From an uncultured Bacteroidales bacterium (GTDB lineage: Bacteria; Bacteroidota; Bacteroidia; Bacteroidales; UBA932), in contig CALUTY010000006.1 of the NCBI GenBank assembly GCA_944323825.1, forward strand, positions 1 to 64,000: a stretch of 64,000 nucleotides of DNA, written 5' to 3'. Positions within the stretch are counted from its first letter, which is position 1; the number at the start of each line of letters is the position of its first letter. A program made the position numbers and the translations under genes. The notes under the pieces were generated by a model that made no database searches, was not told the DNA's origin, and saw only the letters and a list, made by a program, of their open reading frames with translations. Shown piece by piece: positions 7,881-13,173 of this stretch.

Positions 7881-8425
7881 TTGATTTTAAGTATATCTTC
7901 ATAATGCCCATTTGAATATAATGGAGAAAAATATAATCCATAATGCGTTAGTTCTTCCACCTCATCTTCCGTTAACTTGCCATTAAGATATAATCTTGAC
8001 AAACATTCTCCGAATTTCTCCAATGCTTCTGATTGGCTTAATCCATGGGGTTTTATAAAGGATTCGTTCAATACTTTTGCTAATATTGCTCTAACGCAAT
8101 GTCTAATATCGGCTTCAGTAAGCCTGATGACATTGCGTTTTTGCTCATGTAACTCCCTTTCCACAGTATTCACACTTGTAAGCAATGCCTTTGTCCTATC
8201 CTTGGACATCCTATATCTGAATATGAGTCTGTATTTCTGTCCCGGAATATCATAATAGCAGTATCCGGGCATATTGGCGTTGAGATTTCTGAAATGTCCC
8301 ATAATGGCAGAAACAATTCCTGTCTTGCAATTTTCTACTGCAAGACGCGGAAATCCCATCTTTTTTAAAGCGGAAACTATCCAAGGAACAGCATCAATTA
8401 CACTTTGAGATACGACGATGTTCAT
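7877..8425 (-). CDS. Hypothetical protein, second gene of a two-gene minus-strand cargo operon
   Basis: A 182-residue protein with no recognised domain. The N-terminal half has a beta-rich stretch (YCYYDIPGQKYRLIFRYRMS) and the C-terminal half looks helical. No signal peptide or membrane span is evident. Its start overlaps the stop of the upstream gene (8422-8661) by 4 bp (ATGA), indicating translational coupling, and its end overlaps the HNH-like gene on the other strand by 4 bp. Function unknown. Confidence 0.6.
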   Translation of the reverse strand: MNIVVSQSVIDAVPWIVSALKKMGFPRLAVENCKTGIVSAIMGHFRNLNANMPGYCYYDIPGQKYRLIFRYRMSKDRTKALLTSVNTVERELHEQKRNVIRLTEADIRHCVRAILAKVLNESFIKPHGLSQSEALEKFGECLSRLYLNGKLTEDEVEELTHYGLYFSPLYSNGHYEDILKIN

Positions 8426-8661
8426 TGCTGTATTTTTTTCTGCCTTATTTGGTTCTGCTTGGGAATTTGCTGTTGCTTCTGACCCTGTTGAGGCATCATG
8501 CCCTGTTGTTGAACTGAATTCTGCCGTTGGGCCTGCTGCATTTGCTGATTGGGTGCAGCCTGACCGTGATATTGCCTTAAAATCTCACTGTCAAAATAAT
8601 TTCCGAAATCCTTCAATGAATATGTTCTCTCTTGCATTGCCTGTCGGGTATTGATGCTCAT
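8422..8661 (-). CDS. Gln-rich small protein, first gene of the minus-strand cargo operon
   Basis: A 79-residue protein. The first 35 residues look structured (SLKDFGNYFDSEILRQYHG). The remainder is a low-complexity tail of Gln with some Pro, Asn and Lys. A short helical module followed by a disordered Gln tail could act in protein or nucleic-acid binding, but no family is recognised. It overlaps the downstream gene by ATGA. It is divergent from the radical SAM gene, with about 350 bp between their start codons. Confidence 0.55.
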   Translation of the reverse strand: MSINTRQAMQERTYSLKDFGNYFDSEILRQYHGQAAPNQQMQQAQRQNSVQQQGMMPQQGQKQQQIPKQNQIRQKKIQQ

Positions 8662-8738
8662 ATAGTAACCTTTAATCCATAAATATCAAGAGGAAATAAG
8701 AAACAGCAGACTATAATCGGTATATCGCAAACTTTTGC

Positions 8739-8746
8739 TATCTTTG
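8739..8746 (+). promoter_or_regulatory. Putative -7 box for the radical SAM leader transcript
   Basis: TATCTTTG matches TAnnTTTG. Transcription from about 8753 would create a leader of roughly 260 nt before the radical SAM start at 9012, holding a short Cys-containing reading frame and a long hairpin. Confidence 0.45.
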
Positions 8747-8867
8747 TCATCAAATCCACAAAAAGTAACAGGATGAGATAAAGAATATATATAACTGACA
8801 TGACATAAAGGCGTTGGCTTTTATCGTGCTTACTTGAAACTTGGACACTTTCATAGGATGCTACACG

Positions 8868-8942
8868 ATGAGAAAGCAAATGTCCCACGGTGCTGTCATC
8901 AGCATGTGTGGACTTTGTTCTATTGTATTGTGTAGCGGGTAG
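8868..8942 (+). CDS. 24-residue Cys-containing leader or precursor peptide (candidate)
   Basis: ATG at 8868 opens 24 codons ending in TAG at 8940-8942. The C-terminal half reads MCGLCSIVLCSG, with three Cys. It lies 69 nt before the radical SAM/SPASM gene in the same direction. Two roles are possible: a tiny precursor modified by that enzyme, or a regulatory leader peptide, because its Cys codons lie inside the 5' arm of the hairpin at 8908-8985. Short open frames also arise by chance, so this needs evidence of translation or conservation. Confidence 0.35.
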   Translation: MRKQMSHGAVISMCGLCSIVLCSG

Positions 8943-8985
8943 TCCAAGACCTCAAGAGCATACAAAAGATGAAGTCCACTTTTTT
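8908..8985 (+). promoter_or_regulatory. Long hairpin plus T-run, possible attenuator before the radical SAM gene
   Basis: GTGGACTT (8908-8915) pairs with AAGTCCAC (8972-8979), and further in TTGTAT pairs with ATACAA (8962-8967) across an internal loop. T6 follows (8980-8985), 26 nt before the gene start. The 5' arm overlaps the end of the 24-codon frame, so its translation would interfere with folding. The large apical loop makes it a weak terminator on its own. Confidence 0.4.
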
Positions 8986-9011
8986 ATGTTTTGAAACAAC
9001 AGACAGCACAA

Positions 9012-10562
9012 ATGGAAAGCGAAATCATATACCGTCCCGAGTGGACATGCGGAAGATACAATCCTGATGCGGAAACCGCCATCATGTACAACCTCATAAC
9101 GGGCGTTTCCTCATTCTTCGAATCCCATTCAGCCCGCGTCATAGGCGAGATACTGTCAATCCCCAAGAACGGCCATGCAAGCATAGAATCCATAGCCGGA
9201 CATACGGGCATAGCGACCGAAAGCATATCCGATTTCATGGGCATTCTGAGGCAGAACGGCCTTGTGACGGACAGACTTCTTTCAAGGGATAAAATCACTG
9301 AAATAAGACGGAGACAGGGACAGATATACAGGGAGCATCCCGTGGAGCGTGACTTCGGCAAGAGCAATGGGCAGGTGGACATGTCAAACGCCGAACAGAT
9401 GTATGCCCAATCTCTGAACATCGGGAAGTGCATCCCCTCCGTGATGTTCGAACTGACATACAATTGCAGCGAAAGGTGCATCCACTGCTACAATTCAGGC
9501 GCATCGAGGAACGAATGCGAGGTGAGCCACAGGAACAGGGATGAAATGTCATTGGATGACTACAAGAAGGTCATAGATGAACTCTATGACATGGGCCTGT
9601 ACAAGGTATGCCTGAGCGGTGGAGACCCGTTCTCAAAGCCACATATATGGGAAATAATTAACTACATCTACAGCAAGGATATCGCCTTTGACATATATAC
9701 CAACGGGCAGGCCATATCGGGAAATGCAGACAGGCTTGCATGGTGCTATCCCCGTCTTGTGGGACTGTCAATCTACAGTGCATTGCCCGAGGTACATGAC
9801 CGGATAACAAGGGTGAAGGGCTCGTTGGACAAGACCCTCTCTGTGGCGGAACAACTATCTGAACTGGGTGTGAACATGGCCTTCAAATGCGTCGTGTTCA
9901 GGACCAATGTGAAATCATACCGCACGGTGAAAGGCCTTGCAGACAGATACGGGGCCATACCCCAATTCGAAATCAACCTCACTGACGGTGTGGACGGTGA
10001 TGTGTCAGTGACAGAGAACCTCGGTCTCTCTGACGAGATAATGGAAATTGTATTGCGTGACCCTGATATCCCCATGTATATAGGCCATGAAACCGGATTG
10101 GAGGGGATAATGAGGAAGCCACTTGATGCCCATCCATGCAATGCTGGCGTGCAGTCGTTCTCAATCACCCCCGAAGGCGAACTACAACCGTGCTGTGCAT
10201 TTCCTGCTACCTTCGGCAATGTCAAGGATACACCGTTGTCCGAACTTCTCCAATCCGAAAGCCTGAAGAAGTGGAGAAACACATCCGTGGGAGACATCGG
10301 AGACTGCGGGAGGCTTGAGAAATGTAACTTCTGCTTCCTCTGTGTCGGTAACGGATACATAGAACATGGAACTGCATTGGAGTCGCCACGAGTCAGTTGC
10401 CACATGGCCGAATTGAGATACAACCTTGCGAAAAAACTCTCCGAAGGCTCTGACCCGTTGGACGGGAAAAGTATAGACGAACGGCTGAATGAAATTGATG
10501 TTCCGGCGACAAGGGAATTCAGCCGGAAGATTAAGGAAAGTTACAGGAACCGCACCCTTTGA
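9012..10562 (+). CDS. Radical SAM/SPASM protein, putative peptide maturase
   Basis: The protein has 516 residues from ATG 9012. Residues 1-95 look like a small winged-helix-type domain. The radical SAM core begins near residue 140 with the [4Fe-4S] motif CSERCIHC (Cys 152, 156, 159) and LSGGDPF, the SAM-binding GGD-type motif. The C-terminal SPASM region holds Cys 376, 394, 395, 432, 438, 441, 444 and 463, enough for auxiliary Fe-S clusters. SPASM proteins commonly modify ribosomal peptides or activate enzymes. Small reading frames precede (8868) and follow (10625) it before a terminator, which supports a peptide-modification role, but no precursor family is recognised. It is cargo of the 7.6-kb transposon. 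An in-frame TTG at 8991 is a less likely start. Confidence 0.85.
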   Translation: MESEIIYRPEWTCGRYNPDAETAIMYNLITGVSSFFESHSARVIGEILSIPKNGHASIESIAGHTGIATESISDFMGILRQNGLVTDRLLSRDKITEIRRRQGQIYREHPVERDFGKSNGQVDMSNAEQMYAQSLNIGKCIPSVMFELTYNCSERCIHCYNSGASRNECEVSHRNRDEMSLDDYKKVIDELYDMGLYKVCLSGGDPFSKPHIWEIINYIYSKDIAFDIYTNGQAISGNADRLAWCYPRLVGLSIYSALPEVHDRITRVKGSLDKTLSVAEQLSELGVNMAFKCVVFRTNVKSYRTVKGLADRYGAIPQFEINLTDGVDGDVSVTENLGLSDEIMEIVLRDPDIPMYIGHETGLEGIMRKPLDAHPCNAGVQSFSITPEGELQPCCAFPATFGNVKDTPLSELLQSESLKKWRNTSVGDIGDCGRLEKCNFCFLCVGNGYIEHGTALESPRVSCHMAELRYNLAKKLSEGSDPLDGKSIDERLNEIDVPATREFSRKIKESYRNRTL

Positions 10563-10593
10563 ATGTGGAGGAGGATTGTGCCTCCTGAACATT
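10562..10593 (+). other. Hairpin between the radical SAM gene and the small peptide ORF
   Basis: AATGT and AGGAGG (10562-10566, 1069-74 of that block, i.e. 10569-10574) pair with CCTCCT (10581-10586) and ACATT (10589-10593), giving 11 pairs around a 6-nt loop. No T-run follows, so it is not a terminator. It overlaps the stop codon and could set transcript stability between maturase and peptide; this is inference. Confidence 0.4.
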
Positions 10594-10624
10594 GCACTGT
10601 TTCAAAGAAAAAGCTATTATCATC

Positions 10625-10732
10625 ATGAAAGTAAATCTTTTCATTACAGCGCAGACAAGGACACATATGGCGATGGATGGCTGTTCAAAGTATCTTGAAG
10701 CGATTTGTGGTATTATGTATCGTGCATTTTAA
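10625..10732 (+). CDS. 35-residue peptide downstream of the radical SAM gene, candidate RiPP precursor
   Basis: ATG 10625 opens 35 codons ending in TAA at 10730-10732. The N-terminal half is MKVNLFITAQTRTHMAMDG and the C-terminal part contains two Cys in CSKYLEAICG followed by aromatic and basic residues. It begins 62 nt after the radical SAM/SPASM gene and ends 9 nt before a terminator, so it is the last gene of that transcript. The size, position and Cys/Lys/Tyr-bearing C-terminus fit a ribosomally made, modified peptide precursor, but I recognise no known precursor family and no clear leader cleavage site. It could also be a chance frame. Confidence 0.4.
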   Translation: MKVNLFITAQTRTHMAMDGCSKYLEAICGIMYRAF

Positions 10733-10740
10733 TCCTCTCA

Positions 10741-10774
10741 GCACGCCTGAAGTACAGTAGGGCGTGCCTTTACT
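10741..10774 (+). terminator. Terminator of the radical SAM-peptide transcript
   Basis: GCACGCC (10741-10747) pairs with GGCGTGC (10761-10767) with a 13-nt loop, followed by the T-rich CTTTACTT. It closes the unit of radical SAM gene plus peptide frame. Confidence 0.65.
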
Positions 10775-10815
10775 TACTGTAATCAATATTCACACTTTAA
10801 TTTGTAAAATGGGTT

Positions 10816-11019
10816 ATGGAATCTATAACCTTTAAACCTTATGCCATTTTAATGATTGATGACGAGTCCCAAAAATATGGAGTTGTGAGATTCAATACAT
10901 TAAAAAAGGATTGGGAAGCCTTAAGAGATACATTCAATGACATTAATGATGCAAAAGAATTCATTAATGAACTGAATGCAGAATCTGGCAATGTTACTAT
11001 TCCTCTTGAAAATCAATGA
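10816..11019 (+). CDS. Small acidic hypothetical protein
   Basis: A 67-residue AT-rich cargo gene. A beta-like N-terminus (SITFKPYAILMIDDESQKYGVVRF) is followed by an acidic helical stretch (WEALRDTFNDINDAKEFINEL). No motif or signal peptide is seen. It begins 42 nt after the terminator of the radical SAM unit and overlaps the 3' end of the convergent zinc-ribbon gene (10997-11173) by 23 bp. Function unknown. Confidence 0.5.
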   Translation: MESITFKPYAILMIDDESQKYGVVRFNTLKKDWEALRDTFNDINDAKEFINELNAESGNVTIPLENQ

Positions 11020-11173
11020 TTGATATTCTTGTGCCACATTTAGGACAAGTCATCATATGTCCTATCTGTTTCATAACTTCGCGACTCGGCATATCCAATA
11101 GTTTATATTTTGTTCCACATTGAGGGCAACGAAATTCGTAGTCGGTATGATTATCACAAGAATACATTTCCAT
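10997..11173 (-). CDS. 58-residue zinc-ribbon protein
   Basis: On the minus strand, ATG 11173 opens 58 codons ending in TAG at 10999-10997. Two knuckles are evident: FRCPQCGTKYKLLDM at about residues 15-28, and MTCPKCGTRISII at about 41-53. The Cys-x2-Cys...Cys-x2-Cys spacing of about 24 residues is a standard zinc ribbon. Such small proteins usually bind nucleic acid or partner proteins. It overlaps the convergent 67-residue gene by 23 bp and is divergent from the WG-repeat gene at 11253. No partner is known. Confidence 0.65.
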   Translation of the reverse strand: MEMYSCDNHTDYEFRCPQCGTKYKLLDMPSREVMKQIGHMMTCPKCGTRISIIDFQEE

Positions 11174-11205
11174 TGATTTGATACATTAACATTTAATTAA
11201 AGATA

Positions 11206-11238
11206 TTCCCCTTGATTGTAATTGTCAAGGGGAATTTT
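11206..11238 (+). terminator. Perfect 10-bp hairpin before the WG-repeat gene
   Basis: TTCCCCTTGA (11206-11215) pairs perfectly with TCAAGGGGAA (11225-11234), loop 9 nt, followed by TTTT. It could end transcription coming from 10816, or act as a leader structure of the gene at 11253, which starts 19 nt after the hairpin arm. Confidence 0.55.
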
Positions 11239-11252
11239 AAATTGAAACGAAT

Positions 11253-11690
11253 ATGAAAAGGTTTATTGCATCAGTTGTTCTTGTGCTTATTGGGGCTATA
11301 GGCTCATTTTCATTGGGGGCACAGGCTCTCCGCAAAGGAGATACTATATTGAAGGACAGTGTATATGTTGTCCCTTCCGAAGGAGGATATTATGTCGGCT
11401 TCAGAGACCTGAGAGTTGATAAGATTGGTTTCGTGTTTAACAGCAGCGACTATCCTGTTGTCGTTGAACCCATATATGAAGATTTCTATAACGAAAACTT
11501 TTGGGTTTCAAAGAGAATCATAGTCAAGAAAGACGGCAAATGGGGTGCTTTGGGGGCCGAATTGGGCCAACTTGGAGATGTCCTTGTCCCGTTCATCTAT
11601 GACAAGATGACTCCGTTCAAGGACGGCAAGTCTTGGGTTACTTTAAATGGCGAATCATTCTATATTGACGGATTCGGGAAACGATTATAG
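11253..11690 (+). CDS. Secreted WG-repeat-like protein
   Basis: A 145-residue protein with a Sec signal peptide (hydrophobic to about residue 22, then LGAQA). The C-terminal half has two WG-type beta repeats: KKDGKWGALGAELGQLG, then VPFIYDKMTPFKDGKSWV, which show the family's Gly-Lys-Trp-Gly, Tyr-Asp and Phe-x-Asp-Gly positions. WG repeats are common in Bacteroidota surface or periplasmic proteins, where their role is usually binding or structural. Only one or two repeats are present, so it is short for the family. It is transposon cargo with its own upstream hairpin and downstream terminator. Confidence 0.65.
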   Translation: MKRFIASVVLVLIGAIGSFSLGAQALRKGDTILKDSVYVVPSEGGYYVGFRDLRVDKIGFVFNSSDYPVVVEPIYEDFYNENFWVSKRIIVKKDGKWGALGAELGQLGDVLVPFIYDKMTPFKDGKSWVTLNGESFYIDGFGKRL

Positions 11691-11720
11691 CACTCCCTTT
11701 ATATAATCTGAATTATAAAG

Positions 11721-11766
11721 AACATCCCTGTTGCCGTTTGTATATGGCACAGGGATTGTTCGTTTT
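11721..11766 (+). terminator. Terminator after the WG-repeat gene
   Basis: AACATCCCTGTTGCC (11721-11735) pairs with GGCACAGGGATTGTT (11746-11760) with two single-base bulges; TTTT follows at 11763-11766. It lies 30 nt after the WG-repeat stop codon. Confidence 0.65.
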
Positions 11767-11799
11767 GAGTTAATGCCCATATAAAAGGGCAGAATTGTA

Positions 11800-11907
11800 A
11801 TGTCAAATAATAAAATTCCTTTAAATGGAGTCAGAGACGGTAAGGTCGTCTCTCGACTCATGCTCGATATTGAGCGCATCAAATATCTGTTTAATTACGG
11901 GCAATAG
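11800..11907 (+). CDS. 35-codon small ORF (uncertain)
   Basis: ATG 11800 to TAG 11905-11907 encodes a small basic peptide with motif VRDGKVVSRLMLDIERIKYLF and no Cys. A perfect 8-bp hairpin (GGGCAATA/TATTGCCC, 11899-11917) overlaps its end. No family is recognised and it could be chance. The rest of 11691-12043 holds only the two terminators described and no other convincing gene. Confidence 0.25.
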   Translation: MSNNKIPLNGVRDGKVVSRLMLDIERIKYLFNYGQ

Positions 11908-11989
11908 CATATTGCCCTGATTAAATGACTTTTCAGCACTTAACGGCTGAATGTGGGCTTTCACAAGCACACGCCTTTTCAGGCTATTG

Positions 11990-12016
11990 AATCCTTATGC
12001 TGTCCATAAGGATTTT
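11990..12016. terminator. Terminator before the convergent toxin-like gene
   Basis: AATCCTTATG (11990-11999) pairs perfectly with CATAAGGATT (12005-12014), loop 5 nt, followed by T4 on the plus strand. It lies about 30 nt past the stop of the minus-strand toxin-like gene and may serve both directions. Confidence 0.65.
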
Positions 12017-12043
12017 CTATATATATCATTTTCAGATTCAATG

Positions 12044-12448
12044 TCAGTTCAATTCATCCATCCTATCCATCAGGGACAGGATTTTCCGAACTTCGGGATT
12101 TTCTTTGACAATGAAAGCTGAATACATCATTTTTGTGATAATGACTTTTTGCAACTTCTCATTTATTAAATAAGCAAAAGTCCATGGCCTGTTGGCTTCG
12201 TCTTTATAAACAAACTGCCTCAGGTGTAAGTTCATTGGCTTGCCTCTGTAGAATGTCTGTCCCAAGTCCTTGTATCGGCACACGGGATTCGCAAACGGAT
12301 TTGATGCGATAGATTGAAGTGCGTTGAACATATTATCAATCTTTTCGCGTGCCCTGTCATCAGAAATCGGATAGTTTGCCAAGGAATCAGTATATTCAGC
12401 AATTGCTGACAAAACCTGCTTACTGTATATTACTACCATACTTCTCAT
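12044..12448 (-). CDS. RelE/ParE-like toxin candidate
   Basis: A 134-residue protein. A first helix pair (SKQVLSAIAEYTDSL) is followed by beta-rich segments (RQFVYKDEANRPWTFAYLI, KVIITKMM), the rough order of RelE/ParE-fold toxins, and a longer C-terminal helix than usual. It overlaps the upstream acidic gene (12420-12608) by 29 bp, as in toxin-antitoxin operons. Similarity is by architecture only; no catalytic residue set is certain. It may stabilise the transposon. An alternative start is the second Met (12439). Confidence 0.45.
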   Translation of the reverse strand: MRSMVVIYSKQVLSAIAEYTDSLANYPISDDRAREKIDNMFNALQSIASNPFANPVCRYKDLGQTFYRGKPMNLHLRQFVYKDEANRPWTFAYLINEKLQKVIITKMMYSAFIVKENPEVRKILSLMDRMDELN

Positions 12449-12608
12449 GTAGTTTCTTCAAGGCTAATTCTAATGTATAATCACGCATCTCCTGATGAGT
12501 CATCACCCCGTCCTTCGTGTAGTACTGCCACCAATCGTCAAGAGTCCAACTCTGCTTTGCCTCGTTCAACTCCTCTTCGTTGAGTTTTTCTATTTCTTCC
12601 AAATTCAT
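12420..12608 (-). CDS. Small acidic protein upstream of the toxin candidate, possible antitoxin
   Basis: A 62-residue acidic, helical protein (NLEEIEKLNEEELNEAKQSW at the start, then MTHQEMRDYTLELALKKL). It has no recognised DNA-binding domain. The ATG at 12608 is chosen because a full -33/-7 promoter lies at 12642-12672 and an AAAGGA site lies 6 nt upstream of that ATG; the longer frame would start upstream of the transcript. It precedes and overlaps the RelE/ParE-like gene by 29 bp. Confidence 0.5.
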   Translation of the reverse strand: MNLEEIEKLNEEELNEAKQSWTLDDWWQYYTKDGVMTHQEMRDYTLELALKKLHEKYGSNIQ

Positions 12609-12641
12609 ATCAAGTCCTTTTCTGTAAATATCTGACTGATG

Positions 12642-12672
12642 CAAATATATGGATTTGTCCCGGATTTTCAAA
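12642..12672 (-). promoter_or_regulatory. Consensus promoter of the toxin-antitoxin-like operon
   Basis: On the minus strand TTTG (12672-12669), 19 nt, then TATATTTG (12649-12642) is an exact match to the Bacteroidota pattern. The predicted transcript begins near 12635, about 27 nt before the start codon at 12608. Confidence 0.7.
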
Positions 12673-12716
12673 GGTATTCGAGACATTAATGACAGCATCA
12701 GTTATATTGAAGAAAA

Positions 12717-12748
12717 AATACCGACACCGCTGAAGGTATCGGTATTTT
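12717..12748 (+). terminator. Intrinsic terminator-like hairpin
   Basis: AATACCGACACC (12717-12728) pairs with GGTATCGGTATT (12735-12746) with one mismatch and a 6-nt loop, followed by TT. It lies upstream of the minus-strand operon promoter, so on the plus strand it may end read-through. The surrounding 12673-12818 has no gene. Confidence 0.5.
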
Positions 12749-12818
12749 AACTAAATTTGTGATGGGTCTAAATGGTGTTTAGACGCATCTGAATAATGCT
12801 GTTAATTTTTTTTACCAT

Positions 12819-13049
12819 GGAACAGCAAACCAATGAAACCCTTTCATTCATTGAGAGGTTTTATCAACTCGTTAACCACGAGTTAGGTGACTCCTTCTCA
12901 TGAGTGAGCAGGGCGAAAGTGACAAGAGGGCCCGCTTGTCATTTTCCTGTATTATGGGAATAGCCCCGGCTTTCAGGATACGCCGTAAACAAATCCTGCT
13001 ATGCGGTGCCGAACTTATCGCGAAAGGGAAGCATCGCATTGTTTTATAA
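12819..13049 (+). other. Two coupled small ORFs near the right end of the transposon (uncertain)
   Basis: ATG 12819 opens 28 codons (ending ELGDSFS) with TGA at 12901-12903. ATG 12900 overlaps that stop and opens 49 codons to TAA 13047-13049; the second product is basic, with RIRRKQILLCG. The ATGA overlap suggests coupling, but neither peptide resembles a known family. They could be remnants of a larger gene. The interval 12699-13140 otherwise contains only hairpins. Confidence 0.25.
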
Positions 13050-13072
13050 ATATTAACCGGCGTTGAAAATTT

Positions 13073-13102
13073 GTCAAGTTTTTTCTCCCCTCTTGACTTT
13101 TT
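13073..13102 (+). terminator. Terminator inside the right end of the transposon
   Basis: GTCAAG (13073-13078) pairs with CTTGAC (13092-13097), followed by T5 (13098-13102). With the terminator at 5621-5656, both ends of the element carry stop signals. Confidence 0.5.
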
Positions 13103-13140
13103 CGTCATCCGTATTACATTTTAGTCGCTCTTCTTAGTTA

Positions 13141-13163
13141 GGGGTATTTTTGCGGATAATCAT
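13141..13163 (-). repeat. Right terminal inverted repeat of the transposon
   Basis: The 23 bp GGGGTAT...GGATAATCAT are the exact reverse complement of 5579-5601. One T (13164) separates this repeat from the right copy of the 9-bp direct repeat. Confidence 0.88.
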
Positions 13164-13164
13164 T

Positions 13165-13173
13165 AAAAAGATT
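13165..13173 (+). repeat. Target-site duplication, right copy
   Basis: AAAAAGATT is identical to 5570-5578 and continues directly into the alkaline phosphatase half of the interrupted gene (GATGTCTATACA, Asp-Val-Tyr-Thr). Confidence 0.85.

Larger units (their letters stand above)
5579..13163 (+). mobile_element. 7.6-kb IS1595-type transposon with cargo genes, inserted in a phosphatase gene
   Basis: The element is bounded by 23-bp inverted repeats (5579-5601 and 13141-13163) that match at every position. It is flanked by 9-bp direct repeats (5570-5578 and 13165-13173). Deleting it with one repeat joins codon 303 of the gene at 4670 to GAT at 13174 in frame. The only transposase inside is IS1595/ISXO2-like at 6480-7454, and I see no separate inverted repeats tight around that gene. 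IS1595-family elements are known to carry passenger genes, so I infer that this transposase moves the whole unit. Cargo is partly AT-rich and includes HNH-like, radical SAM/SPASM, zinc-ribbon, WG-repeat and toxin-antitoxin-like genes. One extra T at 13164 leaves the exact right boundary uncertain by one base. Confidence 0.85.

Noticed and set aside
8658..8888. 76-codon minus-strand frame upstream of the Gln-rich gene
   Set aside because: It covers the divergent regulatory region, including the plus-strand promoter box and part of the leader peptide, and its hydrophobic stretch looks like AT-rich noise.
11685..11882. 65-codon minus-strand frame
   Set aside because: It runs through the terminator of the WG-repeat gene and has no motif.
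12872..13108. 78-codon minus-strand frame near the right end of the transposon
   Set aside because: It has no recognisable feature, overlaps the two coupled plus-strand frames and a terminator, and has no promoter box.
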